Of a stretch of DNA of 64,000 bases, positions 52,458 to 61,510 are shown piece by piece. The notes beneath the pieces are model-generated. The model ran no database searches and was not told the origin of the DNA. It was given only the letters and a program-made list of their open reading frames with translations. Within the stretch, counting starts at the first letter, position 1. Each line of letters begins with the position of its first letter. The translations under genes were made by a program, and so were the position numbers. This DNA is from Oscillatoriales cyanobacterium (GTDB lineage Bacteria; Cyanobacteriota; Cyanobacteriia; Cyanobacteriales; Microcoleaceae): contig RDXX01000029.1 of the NCBI GenBank assembly GCA_004292955.1, forward strand, positions 61,650-125,649, written 5' to 3'.

Positions 52458-53561
52458 ATTAGCGTATATCTTGCTGTAGTAAGTTTGATATTCCTCGGAA
52501 AGCAGGGGTTCCCACCACTCGCGATGGGCTAAGTACCATTCCACGGTCTGCCGCAAACCTTCTTCAACTGTGACTGAGGGAGTCCAACCTAACTCTGTTT
52601 TAATTTTGTTGGCATCAATAGCATAACGCCGATCGTGCCCAGCTCGATCTTTGACAAATGAGATCAGTTGTTCGCAAGGACGCGCGGGCAAATCAGCAGC
52701 TAATTCGTCCATTAGTTGGCAGAGCATTTTGACTAAATCGAGATTTTTTACCTCGTTATTGCCACCAACATTGTAGGTTTCTCCGGGCTGGCCGCGGTTG
52801 ATAACGGCATCTAAGGCGCGGCAGTGGTCGAGCACGAACAGCCAATCTCGCACGTTTTGACCGTCGCCGTATACTGGCAGCGGTTTGCCCAATAGCATAT
52901 TGATGCACATTAATGGAATCAGCTTTTCGGGGAAGTGATAGGGGCCGTAATTGTTGGAACAGTTGGTGATAATTGTCGGCAGCCCGTAGGTGTGGAAATA
53001 GGCGCGGGCGAGGTGGTCGCTGCCAGCTTTGGAGGCTGAGTAGGGACTGTTGGGGGAGTAGGCGGTTGTTTCGGTAAATGCTGGGTCGTCGGGGCCGAGA
53101 CTGCCGTAAACTTCGTCGGTAGAAACGTGGAGGAAGCGCATTTGTGATTTCACAGACGAATCATCAATTGCTTCCCAATGCTTGCGGAAGGCTTCTAAGA
53201 GTGTGAAGGTGCCGACTACGTTGGTTTGAACGAAGGCGCCAGGCCCGATAATCGATCGGTCAACGTGAGATTCTGCGGCAAAGTGAGCGACTGTGTTGAT
53301 GTTTTCTTCTTTCAGCAAGGTATCGACTAGGGTACGATCGCAAATATCTCCCTGCACAAACCGAAAATTTTCTCCGCCTTCCAAACTTGCCAGGGTTTGT
53401 CTGTTGCCGGCGTAGGTTAAAGCGTCGAGTACGACTACTCGATCGCCCGGATAGCTGCTGCACCAGTGATGCACAAAATTCGAGCCGATAAATCCAGCCC
53501 CGCCCGTCACCAACAATCGATGAGGATCTCGCTCAATGCCTTGATTCCCGCTGTTTGTCAT
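52455..53561 (-). CDS. rfbB: dTDP-glucose 4,6-dehydratase
   Basis: 368 residues, full length. Extended SDR with GGAGFIG (about 20-26), STDEVYG (catalytic Thr/Asp/Glu), Y-x3-K in YSASK, SNNYGPYHFPEKLIPL and QNVRDWLFVLDH. Second enzyme of dTDP-L-rhamnose synthesis for envelope polysaccharides, which fits the exosortase/HpsJ genes next to it. rfbACD are not in the window. Confidence 0.93.
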   Translation of the reverse strand: MTNSGNQGIERDPHRLLVTGGAGFIGSNFVHHWCSSYPGDRVVVLDALTYAGNRQTLASLEGGENFRFVQGDICDRTLVDTLLKEENINTVAHFAAESHVDRSIIGPGAFVQTNVVGTFTLLEAFRKHWEAIDDSSVKSQMRFLHVSTDEVYGSLGPDDPAFTETTAYSPNSPYSASKAGSDHLARAYFHTYGLPTIITNCSNNYGPYHFPEKLIPLMCINMLLGKPLPVYGDGQNVRDWLFVLDHCRALDAVINRGQPGETYNVGGNNEVKNLDLVKMLCQLMDELAADLPARPCEQLISFVKDRAGHDRRYAIDANKIKTELGWTPSVTVEEGLRQTVEWYLAHREWWEPLLSEEYQTYYSKIYAN

Positions 53562-54055
53562 AAAAATAAAAGTTTTTCCAATAACTAAGCCTTTTCAAAA
53601 GTAGCCTTAAAAGTAGTTTTTCATCAAGTGTGGGTCGCCCTGTGATTAAAATTTCTATGGTCTCATATCATTTCCGGTTGCACTCCTTATGATATAGAGG
53701 AGACGGCAGTGCCGTGTCCCTACCGTGATTAATCGTAGGGAGACGGCAGTGCCGTGTCCTAATTTCCGTTAATAATTCCGATGCAACCGGAAACGATATC
53801 ACTTCAGATTTTCTAATTTGGGCGCGATCGCAATATTGACTCGGTTGACTTTAATTTATAACGGTTTGTTTGTCAAAACGCTTGCTAAACAGTGGTTTCA
53901 GCTTTTTTACCTGGCAACTTTAAATTTCAATGGCGATGGGGAGATGTTGGCAGTTGCGATCGATCTGTGATTTTGGTGGCGATCGCCTGTTGATAGATTT
54001 GTAAAGAGCTGTTACCATTTATTTTTTAATTATCCTTTACAATCTCCAGAGCACC
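53562..54055. other. 494-bp intergenic region between divergent genes
   Basis: One GGAGACGGCAGTGCCGTGTCC palindromic repeat (53697-53760); otherwise AT-rich with two HIP1 sites. No gene. Confidence 0.5.
53697..53760. repeat. GGAGACGGCAGTGCCGTGTCC palindromic repeat
   Basis: Arms AGGAGACGGCAGTGCCGTGT and GGGAGACGGCAGTGCCGTGT, each self-complementary, around CCCTACCGTGATTAATCGTA. Family of 25506. Confidence 0.8.
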
Positions 54056-54544
54056 ATGAAGAAGTTTCAAGTGTTAGCTGGCATTGCTTCCACCGTTGCG
54101 ATCGCGAGCAGCATCGCCATAGGTGACCCTGCATCTGCTTTCCCCTGTTCCTACAAAAAATCTGGGGCTGCTCAATCTGGTTCTGGGCCAACAATCGTGG
54201 GTTCCGGCGGCTCGGATCGAATGAATCCGTGGAAATCCAACAAAACAGTAGCTCTCGGTTTCCTAGGCTTGGCTGGGATTTTGGGTGGAGGTGCGGCCTA
54301 CATGAGCTACCGCGCCGGTCAGCGCGCCTCTGCTGCTTGCGATGCGATGAGCGATAATTTTGAAGTTTTTGAAGAGTCGCTAGATCCGATCGCAGATACA
54401 GGTGTAGCTGAGCCAGCAGATGCGGTTGCAGGCGTTCGCGAACACCCGGAAGCTCCGGGCGGCGAGCTGGATTTGCCCGTAGCGCAAGTTGCCGAGGTGA
54501 GTTCGGAAAGTGCGATCGAACCAGTCGAAAGTGCGATCGTCTAA
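54056..54544 (+). CDS. exported protein of unknown function
   Basis: 162 residues. Signal peptide (VLAGIASTVAIASSIAIG, cleavage near DPASAF), a polar Gly/Ser linker, a second hydrophobic segment (VALGFLGLAGILGGGAAYMSY) and an acidic C-terminus (FEVFEESLDPIADTGVAEPAD). No family recognised. Followed by a good rho-independent terminator. Confidence 0.6.
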   Translation: MKKFQVLAGIASTVAIASSIAIGDPASAFPCSYKKSGAAQSGSGPTIVGSGGSDRMNPWKSNKTVALGFLGLAGILGGGAAYMSYRAGQRASAACDAMSDNFEVFEESLDPIADTGVAEPADAVAGVREHPEAPGGELDLPVAQVAEVSSESAIEPVESAIV

Positions 54545-54578
54545 TAGTTATCTCCAACCAAAGTATTCGCTCAGCAAG

Positions 54579-54608
54579 CCTCCAATTTTGCCAGATTGGA
54601 GGTTTTTT
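54579..54608 (+). terminator. rho-independent terminator
   Basis: CCTCCAAT / ATTGGAGG stem with an 8-nt loop followed by six T. 35 bp after the exported-protein gene. Confidence 0.8.
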
Positions 54609-54868
54609 GATTTTAAATTATCGACGGCTACAATTTGCTTTGATTGCGATCGAAACACAGCTTTCCGATCGCAGATCGATCGAGAGCGCGCAATTCGATC
54701 GTCGGATTCAAAAATGCTATAAATTTAGATGACTCAAAGCAAGACAGCACGCTACCTTTGGCGATCGCTAAAAATACTCTTCAGATCAATCTGAGGGTAG
54801 ACGGCAAAAGTTCCAATCGCCTGCTACGGTTTAAAATATAGCCCTACAGATGACAACTATAGGTTTTT
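54609..54868. other. intergenic region before the DUF1517 gene
   Basis: No gene seen; CGATCGATCGAGAGCGCG and related CGATCG clusters, no other structure. Confidence 0.4.
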
Positions 54869-55474
54869 ATGAATGCTTGGCGCGATCGATTCAATCAATT
54901 TACAGGTAAAACTAGACTGGCAGTTTGCCGCGTGTTCGTTCAGCTAACAGGCGAAGAAGTTGCACCGCTGTTAGGAGTTCTCAACCGCACCGCCAGAGAA
55001 GGAATTAATGGCGATGGTGACTTAGCAATTTTAGGAGAAGGTCTTGTAGAAATTTGCAATCACCTGTTACAGTACGATAACTACTGGCAAGCCGCCGCTA
55101 ATGAAGGCGATGTTTTTTGGGATGAAGGCGAAGCTGGCGATTATGTGGATGAAATTTTCACTGATTCAGCCGATCGCTATCTCAGCGAGCCTCAATACAG
55201 CACTTCTGTTTCCGATAAAAATTCCCCCTTGTCTTTGCCAGTAACTAGAAATGTGGTGGTGATGCTGACAGTCGCCTATGAAGGCGAAGTTCCGGCTCTC
55301 GAAACTGACCTCGCTGATATCGGCGCCCTGAAAGTCGGTTTAAAAGCACTGATTAATTTACATTACCAAGAAAGGCTGCGAGCTGTGCAAGTTCACTTTT
55401 CTCCCGCGCAGTTGGGAGACGAACTTACTAACGACCAAGTTTTGGTAAATTTCCCCGAACTCATTCCCCTTTAA
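54869..55474 (+). CDS. DUF1517-like protein
   Basis: 201 residues. The C-terminal half has the DUF1517 core (NVVVMLTVAYEGEVPALETDLADIGALKVGLKAL and LRAVQVHFSPAQLGDELT). The N-terminal half (VQLTGEEVAPLLGVLNRTAREGI; LVEICNHLLQYDNYWQAAANEGDVFWDEGEA) is helical. Unlike many DUF1517 proteins it lacks membrane helices. Function unknown in the family. Confidence 0.75.
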   Translation: MNAWRDRFNQFTGKTRLAVCRVFVQLTGEEVAPLLGVLNRTAREGINGDGDLAILGEGLVEICNHLLQYDNYWQAAANEGDVFWDEGEAGDYVDEIFTDSADRYLSEPQYSTSVSDKNSPLSLPVTRNVVVMLTVAYEGEVPALETDLADIGALKVGLKALINLHYQERLRAVQVHFSPAQLGDELTNDQVLVNFPELIPL

Positions 55475-55570
55475 GGAAGTCATTAGTCATTAGTTATTAG
55501 TCAGTGGTTATTTGTTGGTTATTATAATAATCCATGCCCATGCCCAATTACCAATTACCAAATATTATTT

Positions 55571-56461
55571 ATGCTGCGAAAACTGACAATTTATTTAATG
55601 ACTTTAACTTTCTTGTGGACGGCAACTGCCTGCGGTTCTCCTACGCCAGAAACTCCTGTAAATGCTCCTGCAAATCCTGCTGCAAATAGGAATGTAAACA
55701 CGGTGCGTCCTGCACCAAACAATAACTTGGCTCAAGGTCAATATCCCGTACAGCAAGCTACCTACGACGATTCGGATGGCGAATACAGTTTGATGTTGCT
55801 AAATACTCCCCCCGGCAGTACCCCAGTTTACCGCACTACCGATTTGCAAATGGCTCGATTAACGGAGGAAGAAATATCGGCAGGGAAGAAAAGTTATCTA
55901 AGTCTGGATAACAATAAAGCGAGCTTGCATTTGACAGAAGATTTTAAAATTGAGTACGTTCACAACGTGACTGAAACTGTCAATAACCCTCAAACCAATC
56001 AGCCACAAACAGTGGTAGTGAGACAACAATCAGGCTTCTGGGCGCCGTTTGCTGGGGCGATCGCCGGTCAGGCGATCGGCAGTTTGTTATTTACACCGCG
56101 ATATTATATGCCGCCTCTGTATCAGCCGGGGATTATGACAGGATATGGCGGGTATGGCAATACTTACGTCCAAGCTGTTAACCAATATCAAACTCGCTAC
56201 CAAGCCCCGCCTGCTGCGGTGAGAAACCGTGAAGTTTTAAGGACGACCGGCCGCTTGCGATCGCCCACATCGAACGTACCAGCAAGACGCCCAGCACAGC
56301 CAGGAGCCAATCGATCGACTGGTTCTGGTTACGGCGGCAGCGATTTGAGGCGATCGCAGCCCGGTCAAAATCAAAACAGGCGCAGTCCTAGTTTTGGTAG
56401 CGGGAGGAGTTCTCGCCAACCGAGTCGCAATCGTTCTTTCGGAAGTGGCAGAAGGCGCTGA
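55571..56461 (+). CDS. lipoprotein of unknown function with Arg/Ser-rich tail
   Basis: 296 residues. Signal peptide with lipobox TACG (C21). An Asn/Pro-rich linker, a central domain (YSLMLLNTPPGSTPVYRTTDLQ; SFLSLDNNKASLHL-like segment), one hydrophobic stretch (FWAPFAGAIAGQAIGSLLF) and a basic low-complexity tail (RRSPSFGSGRSSRQPSRNR). No family recognised. ACCAATT simple repeats precede the ATG. Confidence 0.65.
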   Translation: MLRKLTIYLMTLTFLWTATACGSPTPETPVNAPANPAANRNVNTVRPAPNNNLAQGQYPVQQATYDDSDGEYSLMLLNTPPGSTPVYRTTDLQMARLTEEEISAGKKSYLSLDNNKASLHLTEDFKIEYVHNVTETVNNPQTNQPQTVVVRQQSGFWAPFAGAIAGQAIGSLLFTPRYYMPPLYQPGIMTGYGGYGNTYVQAVNQYQTRYQAPPAAVRNREVLRTTGRLRSPTSNVPARRPAQPGANRSTGSGYGGSDLRRSQPGQNQNRRSPSFGSGRSSRQPSRNRSFGSGRRR

Positions 56462-56526
56462 TCAAAGAGATTGCAAAATAGCTGGCGATCGCACAATTGC
56501 TGAATCATTCCTGCACCTTAAAAAAG

Positions 56527-56591
56527 GTATGTAGTTGCGCTTGGGCGCTCTTTAAATCTCGGAAAGAGCGCCCAAGCGCAACTACATACCT
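56527..56591. repeat. GGTATGTAGTTGCGCTTGGGCGCTC perfect palindrome
   Basis: Left arm 56527-56553 and right arm 56565-56591 match perfectly around 11 bp. Single-arm relatives (GGTACGTAGTTGCGCTTGAG) are at 63909 and 63971. No gene in 56462-56837 otherwise. Confidence 0.8.
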
Positions 56592-56837
56592 AAAAAATCT
56601 TTAACTATTGTGATAGTTGCGTCCAGAAATATGAATAACTTAGATTGAGACTGTAGCCAAATTTTAGTTTAGCTTGTAGCCAACTTTTATCTATCCTCCC
56701 GATGCTACGCCACCGCAGGTGTTGACGGTGAAAACTTTGGAATAGTTGTTTGGAATAGTTGATGGGAGCGATCTCTGCCTCTGGCAGACTCAAAAAATAT
56801 GTGATTTAATTGCTTTATTGATATGTAGGTGACAAGT

Positions 56838-57854
56838 ATGTCTTCTTCACAACCCCCGTCAGGGAAAAGAAAACCTTTAGGATTTGATGAATTAATTGCG
56901 ATAGTCGTTGCTTTCGGCACGATGGGAGCAATTTTCTTTTGGGTAACAGGCAGAAATCCCGATCGATTGAATGCCAGAAGTTGGCAATTTCCAGCCGTTT
57001 TTTCTCAACCTGCTGCTGAGCCTGGGAACTCTACAATATTAACGCCACCGGAGGCGATTCCCGAAGTGCGATCGCCCGCTAGAACGATCCTTCCCTCGCA
57101 ACCTGATGTCGTCCCTGTGGCACCTGTAGGGCCACTTTTTCCAGTAGTTCCTCCTATGGGGACGGTTGTTGTTCCCGAAACGCCAAGTGAGCGCGAGGCT
57201 GTCCCTCCAGTCATTACCAAACCGAAAGTGGCTAAACCAAAAGCCGGGCCCGTTAAATTCTCCGATGTTCCTGACAAATATTGGGCGCGTCCATTCATTG
57301 TAGCTTTAGCCGATCGGCAATTTTTTGCTGATTTCACGGACAACAAGTTTCGGCCAGACGAACCGATTACGCGATCGGAACTAGCGCGCTTAATTCAGGG
57401 AATGTCGGACAAAGAACCGCGCCGCAAACCGATTAATTTTAAAGACGTGAAGAATAACAGTCCGATCGCTGGGGCGATCGACCACAGCGTCAAAACTGGA
57501 TATCTTAAAGGATACCCAGACAATGCCTTCCGTCCCGATAAAGAAGTCCCGCGCGTGGAAGTCATCGCAGCTTTAGCTAGCGGTTTAAACCTGAAACCGT
57601 CAGCGAAAGCCAGCAGAACATTACAAGTTTATACAGACAGGAAAAAAGTGCCGAAATGGGCAGTCAACAAAGTAGCAGCAGCCACGGAAGCTGGCATTGT
57701 TGTCAACAATCCGAAACCCACTCTTTTGCAGCCTAATAAAATAGCAACTCGTGCGGAAGTAGCAGCCATGATTTACGAAGCGATGGCGAAACAAGGTAAG
57801 GTTCCTGTTAAGCCTTCTGACTATGTTATGAAGCCTGTAAAGCCATCGAAATAA
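56838..57854 (+). CDS. SLH-domain envelope protein
   Basis: 338 residues from the ATG at 56838, with AGGTGA 6 bp upstream (a GTG at 56829 is the alternative). One membrane helix (LIAIVVAFGTMGAIFFWVTG), a Pro-rich spacer (VPPMGTVVVPETPSE), then three S-layer homology units (FSDVPDKYWARPFIVALADRQ; FKDVKNNSPIAGAIDHSVKTG; VYTDRKKVPKWAVNKVAAA) each with its FRPD/TRAE motif. SLH domains bind the peptidoglycan-linked polymer; the protein likely bridges membrane and wall. Confidence 0.87.
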   Translation: MSSSQPPSGKRKPLGFDELIAIVVAFGTMGAIFFWVTGRNPDRLNARSWQFPAVFSQPAAEPGNSTILTPPEAIPEVRSPARTILPSQPDVVPVAPVGPLFPVVPPMGTVVVPETPSEREAVPPVITKPKVAKPKAGPVKFSDVPDKYWARPFIVALADRQFFADFTDNKFRPDEPITRSELARLIQGMSDKEPRRKPINFKDVKNNSPIAGAIDHSVKTGYLKGYPDNAFRPDKEVPRVEVIAALASGLNLKPSAKASRTLQVYTDRKKVPKWAVNKVAAATEAGIVVNNPKPTLLQPNKIATRAEVAAMIYEAMAKQGKVPVKPSDYVMKPVKPSK

Positions 57855-57907
57855 GATTTTTGGGTGCAGTCGAACCAACGCCCCAGAATCGGATTTAATC
57901 GTTATTG

Positions 57908-58240
57908 TTTGTAGTAAGGACTTCAGTCCTTTTTTTTGTCTTTCCCGAGGACTGAAGTCCTCACTACGAAACTGGTTTGTAGTAGGGAATGCAAGTCCTT
58001 TTTCCAGATTTTCCGGGAGCATCTCAGTTTTGCATTTGTAGTGCGAGCTTAAGAGCTCGCGTATTGTACAATACGCGAGCTCTTAAGCTCGCATTCAAAG
58101 AAAAAATGCTTTTTACCAGAATGATATGCTCCCGATTTCCTGCGGACTGAAGTCCTCACTACGAACCTGGTTTGTAGTAGGGAATGCAAGTCCTTTTTCC
58201 AGATTGTTCTGCGGACTGAAGTCCTCACTACGAACCTGGT
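57908..58240. repeat. three GGACTTCAGTCC-type repeats, one interrupted by another palindrome
   Basis: Copy 1: 57908-57970. Copy 2 begins TTTGTAGTAGGGAATGCAAG at 57976 and ends CTGAAGTCCTCACTACGAAC at about 58166, but is split by a foreign palindromic element (58015-58133). Copy 3, uninterrupted, is 58170-58240. No gene in 57855-58243. Confidence 0.8.
58015..58133. repeat. GGGAGCATCTCA-ended palindromic element with GAGCTCTTAAGCTCGC core
   Basis: Ends GGGAGCATCTCA (58015-58026) and ATATGCTCCC (58124-58133); core arms TGCGAGCTTAAGAGCTCGCG and TACGCGAGCTCTTAAGCTCG meet at TATTGTACAATA. The same ends frame a different core at 61321-61439. Confidence 0.75.
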
Positions 58241-58243
58241 AGA

Positions 58244-59836
58244 TTAATCTTGGAACACCATAATGCTGCCAGAATAACAAGCAACCCAAACCTGATTAGT
58301 TTCCGGATCGTAAGTAATCCCGATCGGACTTGAATTAACATTAACTGTTTGCAGCACTTTCAGGTCGCTAGTCCTCACTTTGCTAACAGTATTCGATGAA
58401 TAGTTAACCACATAAATCAGTTTGCCGTCACCAGAAATCGTCATGCTGCGAGGTGCATTTCCAGTCGAAACCTTATCTATCACTTCACCAGTTGCCAAAT
58501 CGATCTTTGCCACATTCCCTTCACCGTTCAAAGTGGCATACATATACTTGCCATTGGGATCTATCGTCAAATGACGCGGCGCATTACCAATATTTCTCAA
58601 CCATTCTACCGAAAAGTCTAGGAGATTTACTTTCGCAATATCGGAAGAACCCATGACGGCAATATAGGCATTTTTTGAATCGGGAGTAACCACAATACCC
58701 CGAGGATATGCACCCAGTTTTACCCGCTCGACTTCGCGATTTTTATTGATATCAACTACGCTCAAATCCCAAGTACACCAATTGCTCGCGAGTACGAAGC
58801 GATTGTCAGGCGAAACAGCATTAAATTTCGGAACCGCACCTACAGGAATTATCTTTTCTATTTTCAACGTTTGGGTGTTGATGCGGTACAGGAAACTTTG
58901 GTCGTGTTTGGCTGATGGAGAACACCTATCGCTCCCGGGATTGTCAAACCCAGAACCGTACATTTGATAGTTCGATACATAGCCATATTTACCATCTGTT
59001 GAAAAGGCGGCTTCTACGGGAGAACCTTTGTAATTGCCTTTGAATTTAGAAAAGCCAAATTTTGACAAGTTTACTGTATCGGAAATAGTCTTGACTAATT
59101 TAAATTTCCTATTGTAAACGGTGATGCTGTGGCTGTACATCATGTTTTGAGCAAAAAATAAACCGTCTCCCGAATAAACTATTGATTTCGGCGATATTTT
59201 GCCGTAAATAGTTTTTTTCAAAGTCATTTTTCCTTCGGTGTTTGCAAGCCTTTTGCCGGGTAATTCATTTTCTTTTTTGTCGGAGGTTGGCGCAGCAGTT
59301 TCTGTTTTAAATGGTGGTAAAAATGGTTCTTCAAAAAGAGGCTGTTTGGGCTGATTTTTAGTTGGATCTTCGAGTTGGTTGCTGTTTTCTGTGGGGGTAG
59401 GAGATGGCGAAGGTCGATCGACTTTTGACGCTGTTTTTTCCGCAGATTCCTTGTCAGCGCTGGCGGCTGGCGACTTGCCTTTGAGGGCTGACAAGGTTTG
59501 AGGGCCGATTATTCCGTCAACTTTCAGCTTGTTGTCTGCTTGGAACTTTTTCACCGCAGCCTGGGTTACGGAACCGTAAAATCCTGTAGCCCTACCGCCA
59601 AAATGTCCTGATGCTTGCAGAGTTTTCTGTATTTCGACAACTTCCGGGCCTGAATCGCCTTTTGTCATTCTGATGGCGAGGGCGGGATAGACTAAATTTA
59701 AAATTGCGAGAGAGATTGTAAAGAAGAGTAAAGGAGTTGCAGCTAAATTTAGGTGCGTTTTGGAGTTGGGCGATCGAGTTTGAGCTGGGGGCGTTTGCCA
59801 AGTTTCAGCTAAATGCAGGTAAGCCAATCCGTCCAT
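58244..59836 (-). CDS. peptidoglycan-binding domain plus YncE-like beta-propeller protein
   Basis: 530 residues. An N-terminal stretch (MDGLAYLHLAETWQTP) and a membrane helix (ATPLLFFTISLAILNLVYP), PG_binding_1 (KGDSGPEVVEIQKTLQASGHF; GIIGPQTLSAL), a Lys/Pro-rich linker, and a seven-bladed-type propeller with repeated GNAPR(S/H)(M/L)TI-x-PDGK(Y/L) units (residues ~205-530). YncE-like propellers are envelope scaffold or binding domains. The protein is probably anchored to the wall. Confidence 0.82.
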   Translation of the reverse strand: MDGLAYLHLAETWQTPPAQTRSPNSKTHLNLAATPLLFFTISLAILNLVYPALAIRMTKGDSGPEVVEIQKTLQASGHFGGRATGFYGSVTQAAVKKFQADNKLKVDGIIGPQTLSALKGKSPAASADKESAEKTASKVDRPSPSPTPTENSNQLEDPTKNQPKQPLFEEPFLPPFKTETAAPTSDKKENELPGKRLANTEGKMTLKKTIYGKISPKSIVYSGDGLFFAQNMMYSHSITVYNRKFKLVKTISDTVNLSKFGFSKFKGNYKGSPVEAAFSTDGKYGYVSNYQMYGSGFDNPGSDRCSPSAKHDQSFLYRINTQTLKIEKIIPVGAVPKFNAVSPDNRFVLASNWCTWDLSVVDINKNREVERVKLGAYPRGIVVTPDSKNAYIAVMGSSDIAKVNLLDFSVEWLRNIGNAPRHLTIDPNGKYMYATLNGEGNVAKIDLATGEVIDKVSTGNAPRSMTISGDGKLIYVVNYSSNTVSKVRTSDLKVLQTVNVNSSPIGITYDPETNQVWVACYSGSIMVFQD

Positions 59837-60082
59837 AGTTTTTACGGGTATTTTTGATGCTATGATACACCAGCTAATACCATTTTAGATTTTAGATTTG
59901 AGATTTTGGATTTGAGATTTGGCAATCACTGATGATATAACGGTTTGGCTCTGGTCTAGTGTTGCAGGATTTTTGTTAACCGGTATAACACATTGATTAA
60001 AACGAAAATTTAATTATAATTACACCGAGGGTGCAATCTCCAAGCAGTTTTTAATGGTGCCAGCAAGTAGGAGCGATCGACA

Positions 60083-61285
60083 ATGTTGAGTGAGGAACAA
60101 ACGGCCGCAGGATCGACAACCCAAAAATCCCGCCAGACGGTGCTGTGGGACGGTGACGGCGGACTTTGCCAGCGGGCTTGGGTAGAAATAGATTTAGCAG
60201 CTTTAACTCACAATGTAAAACAGCTTAAGCATCTATTATCTCCCAACACAGAACTGATGGCAGTTGTGAAAGCGGATGCTTACGGACACGGTGCGATCGC
60301 AGTTAGTCAAACTGCATTGCAAGCAGGCGCTAGTTGGCTGGGAGTGGCGACAATTCCCGAAGGCATAGAATTGCGGGAAGCTGGGATAGAAGCACCGATT
60401 TTGCTGTTGGGGGCAACCAATACACCGGCACAGGTAAAGGCGATCGCCCAATGGCACTTGCAACCCACTATTTGTACTGCCAAACAAGCCCTAATTTTTT
60501 CGGAAGTTCTCGTCAGTCTCAACCAATCTTTGCCCGTTCACGCTAAGTTAGATACGGGAATGTCTCGCTTGGGTACTTCTTGGCAAGACGCAACAGAATT
60601 TGTGCAATTAGTCAATGGTTTGCCAAATTTAAAATTAGCCAGCATTTACTCTCACTTGGCGACAGCCGACAGTCCCGATCGCGCCGTGATGAGAGAGCAA
60701 CAGCAACGGTTCAAAAAGGCGATCGCCCAAATCCAAGCAGCAGGAATTAACCCCTGTCGCCTGCACTTGGCAAACTCTGCTGCCGCCCTCACAGACCCCG
60801 ATTTGCACTACGATTTAGTACGAGCGGGTTTGGCTACCTACGGTCTTTATCCTGCTCCTCACTTGCAGGCGATCGCTTCTTTGCAGCCCGCAATGCAGGT
60901 CAAAGCCCGAGTAACGCAGGTGAAAACAATTGCAGCAGGCACCGGCGTCAGTTATGGCTATAAATTTATTGCTGGGCGCGAGACACAGATTGCCGTAGTT
61001 GGTATCGGTTATGCAGACGGGATTCCGCGCAATCTTTCTACTAAAATGCAGGTTTTAGTTAGGGGTAAATTTGTGCCGCAAGTCGGGGCCGTGACGATGG
61101 ATCAATTAATGCTGGATGTGACCGATATTCCCGATTTAGAAGTCGGTGAAGTGGTGACGTTGTTGGGGAATGATGGAGAAAATAAAATTACTGCTGACGA
61201 TTGGGCAGAAATCTTAGGGACTATTTCCTGGGAAATTTTGTGCGGTTTTAAACACCGATTGCCCCGCGTTACAGTAAACTGTTAA
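60083..61285 (+). CDS. alr: alanine racemase
   Basis: 400 residues. PLP lysine K63 in VVKADAYGHG, the RxGLATYGLYP region, SYGYKF with the active-site Tyr, and VPQVGAVTMDQLMLDV. It makes D-alanine for peptidoglycan. About 25 extra N-terminal residues (TAAGSTTQKSRQTVLWDGDG) precede the standard RAWVEIDLAAL. Complete. Confidence 0.95.
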   Translation: MLSEEQTAAGSTTQKSRQTVLWDGDGGLCQRAWVEIDLAALTHNVKQLKHLLSPNTELMAVVKADAYGHGAIAVSQTALQAGASWLGVATIPEGIELREAGIEAPILLLGATNTPAQVKAIAQWHLQPTICTAKQALIFSEVLVSLNQSLPVHAKLDTGMSRLGTSWQDATEFVQLVNGLPNLKLASIYSHLATADSPDRAVMREQQQRFKKAIAQIQAAGINPCRLHLANSAAALTDPDLHYDLVRAGLATYGLYPAPHLQAIASLQPAMQVKARVTQVKTIAAGTGVSYGYKFIAGRETQIAVVGIGYADGIPRNLSTKMQVLVRGKFVPQVGAVTMDQLMLDVTDIPDLEVGEVVTLLGNDGENKITADDWAEILGTISWEILCGFKHRLPRVTVNC

Positions 61286-61320
61286 CTAGCGGGAATACCG
61301 ATCGCAGAGGTTGATGGCGA

Positions 61321-61439
61321 GGGAGCATCTCAATGAATGCAAAAAAGCAATTTCTTTACAGTGCTGTCCCCGCTCGCGATTATAGATCGCGAGCGGGGAC
61401 AGCACTATAAAATCAAAACATCACAACTGAGATGCTCCC
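61321..61439. repeat. GGGAGCATCTCA-ended palindromic element with GTGCTGTCCCCGCTCGCGA core
   Basis: Ends GGGAGCATCTCA (61321-61332) and TGAGATGCTCCC (61428-61439). The core arms ACAGTGCTGTCCCCGCTCGC and GCGAGCGGGGACAGCACT are perfectly complementary around a short loop. The core differs from that at 58015. Confidence 0.8.
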
Positions 61440-61470
61440 AATGGCGATCGGGACTATATTATAAGTTATA

Positions 61471-61508
61471 CCAATTACCAATTACCAATTACCAATTACC
61501 AATTACTA
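61471..61508. repeat. (ACCAATT)n heptanucleotide tandem repeat
   Basis: Five perfect units and one variant ending 2 bp before the ATG of the MscS gene. No Shine-Dalgarno between repeat and start. Confidence 0.8.
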
Positions 61509-61510
61509 AT

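Noticed and set aside
54030..54557. 175-codon minus-strand frame opposite the exported-protein gene
   Set aside because: Arg/Ser-rich shadow frame without motifs; the plus-strand gene has a signal peptide and a terminator.
61337..61510. N-terminal extension of the MscS frame
   Set aside because: Made of the GGGAGCATCTCA element and ACCAATT repeats; membrane topology and homology begin at the ATG at 61511.
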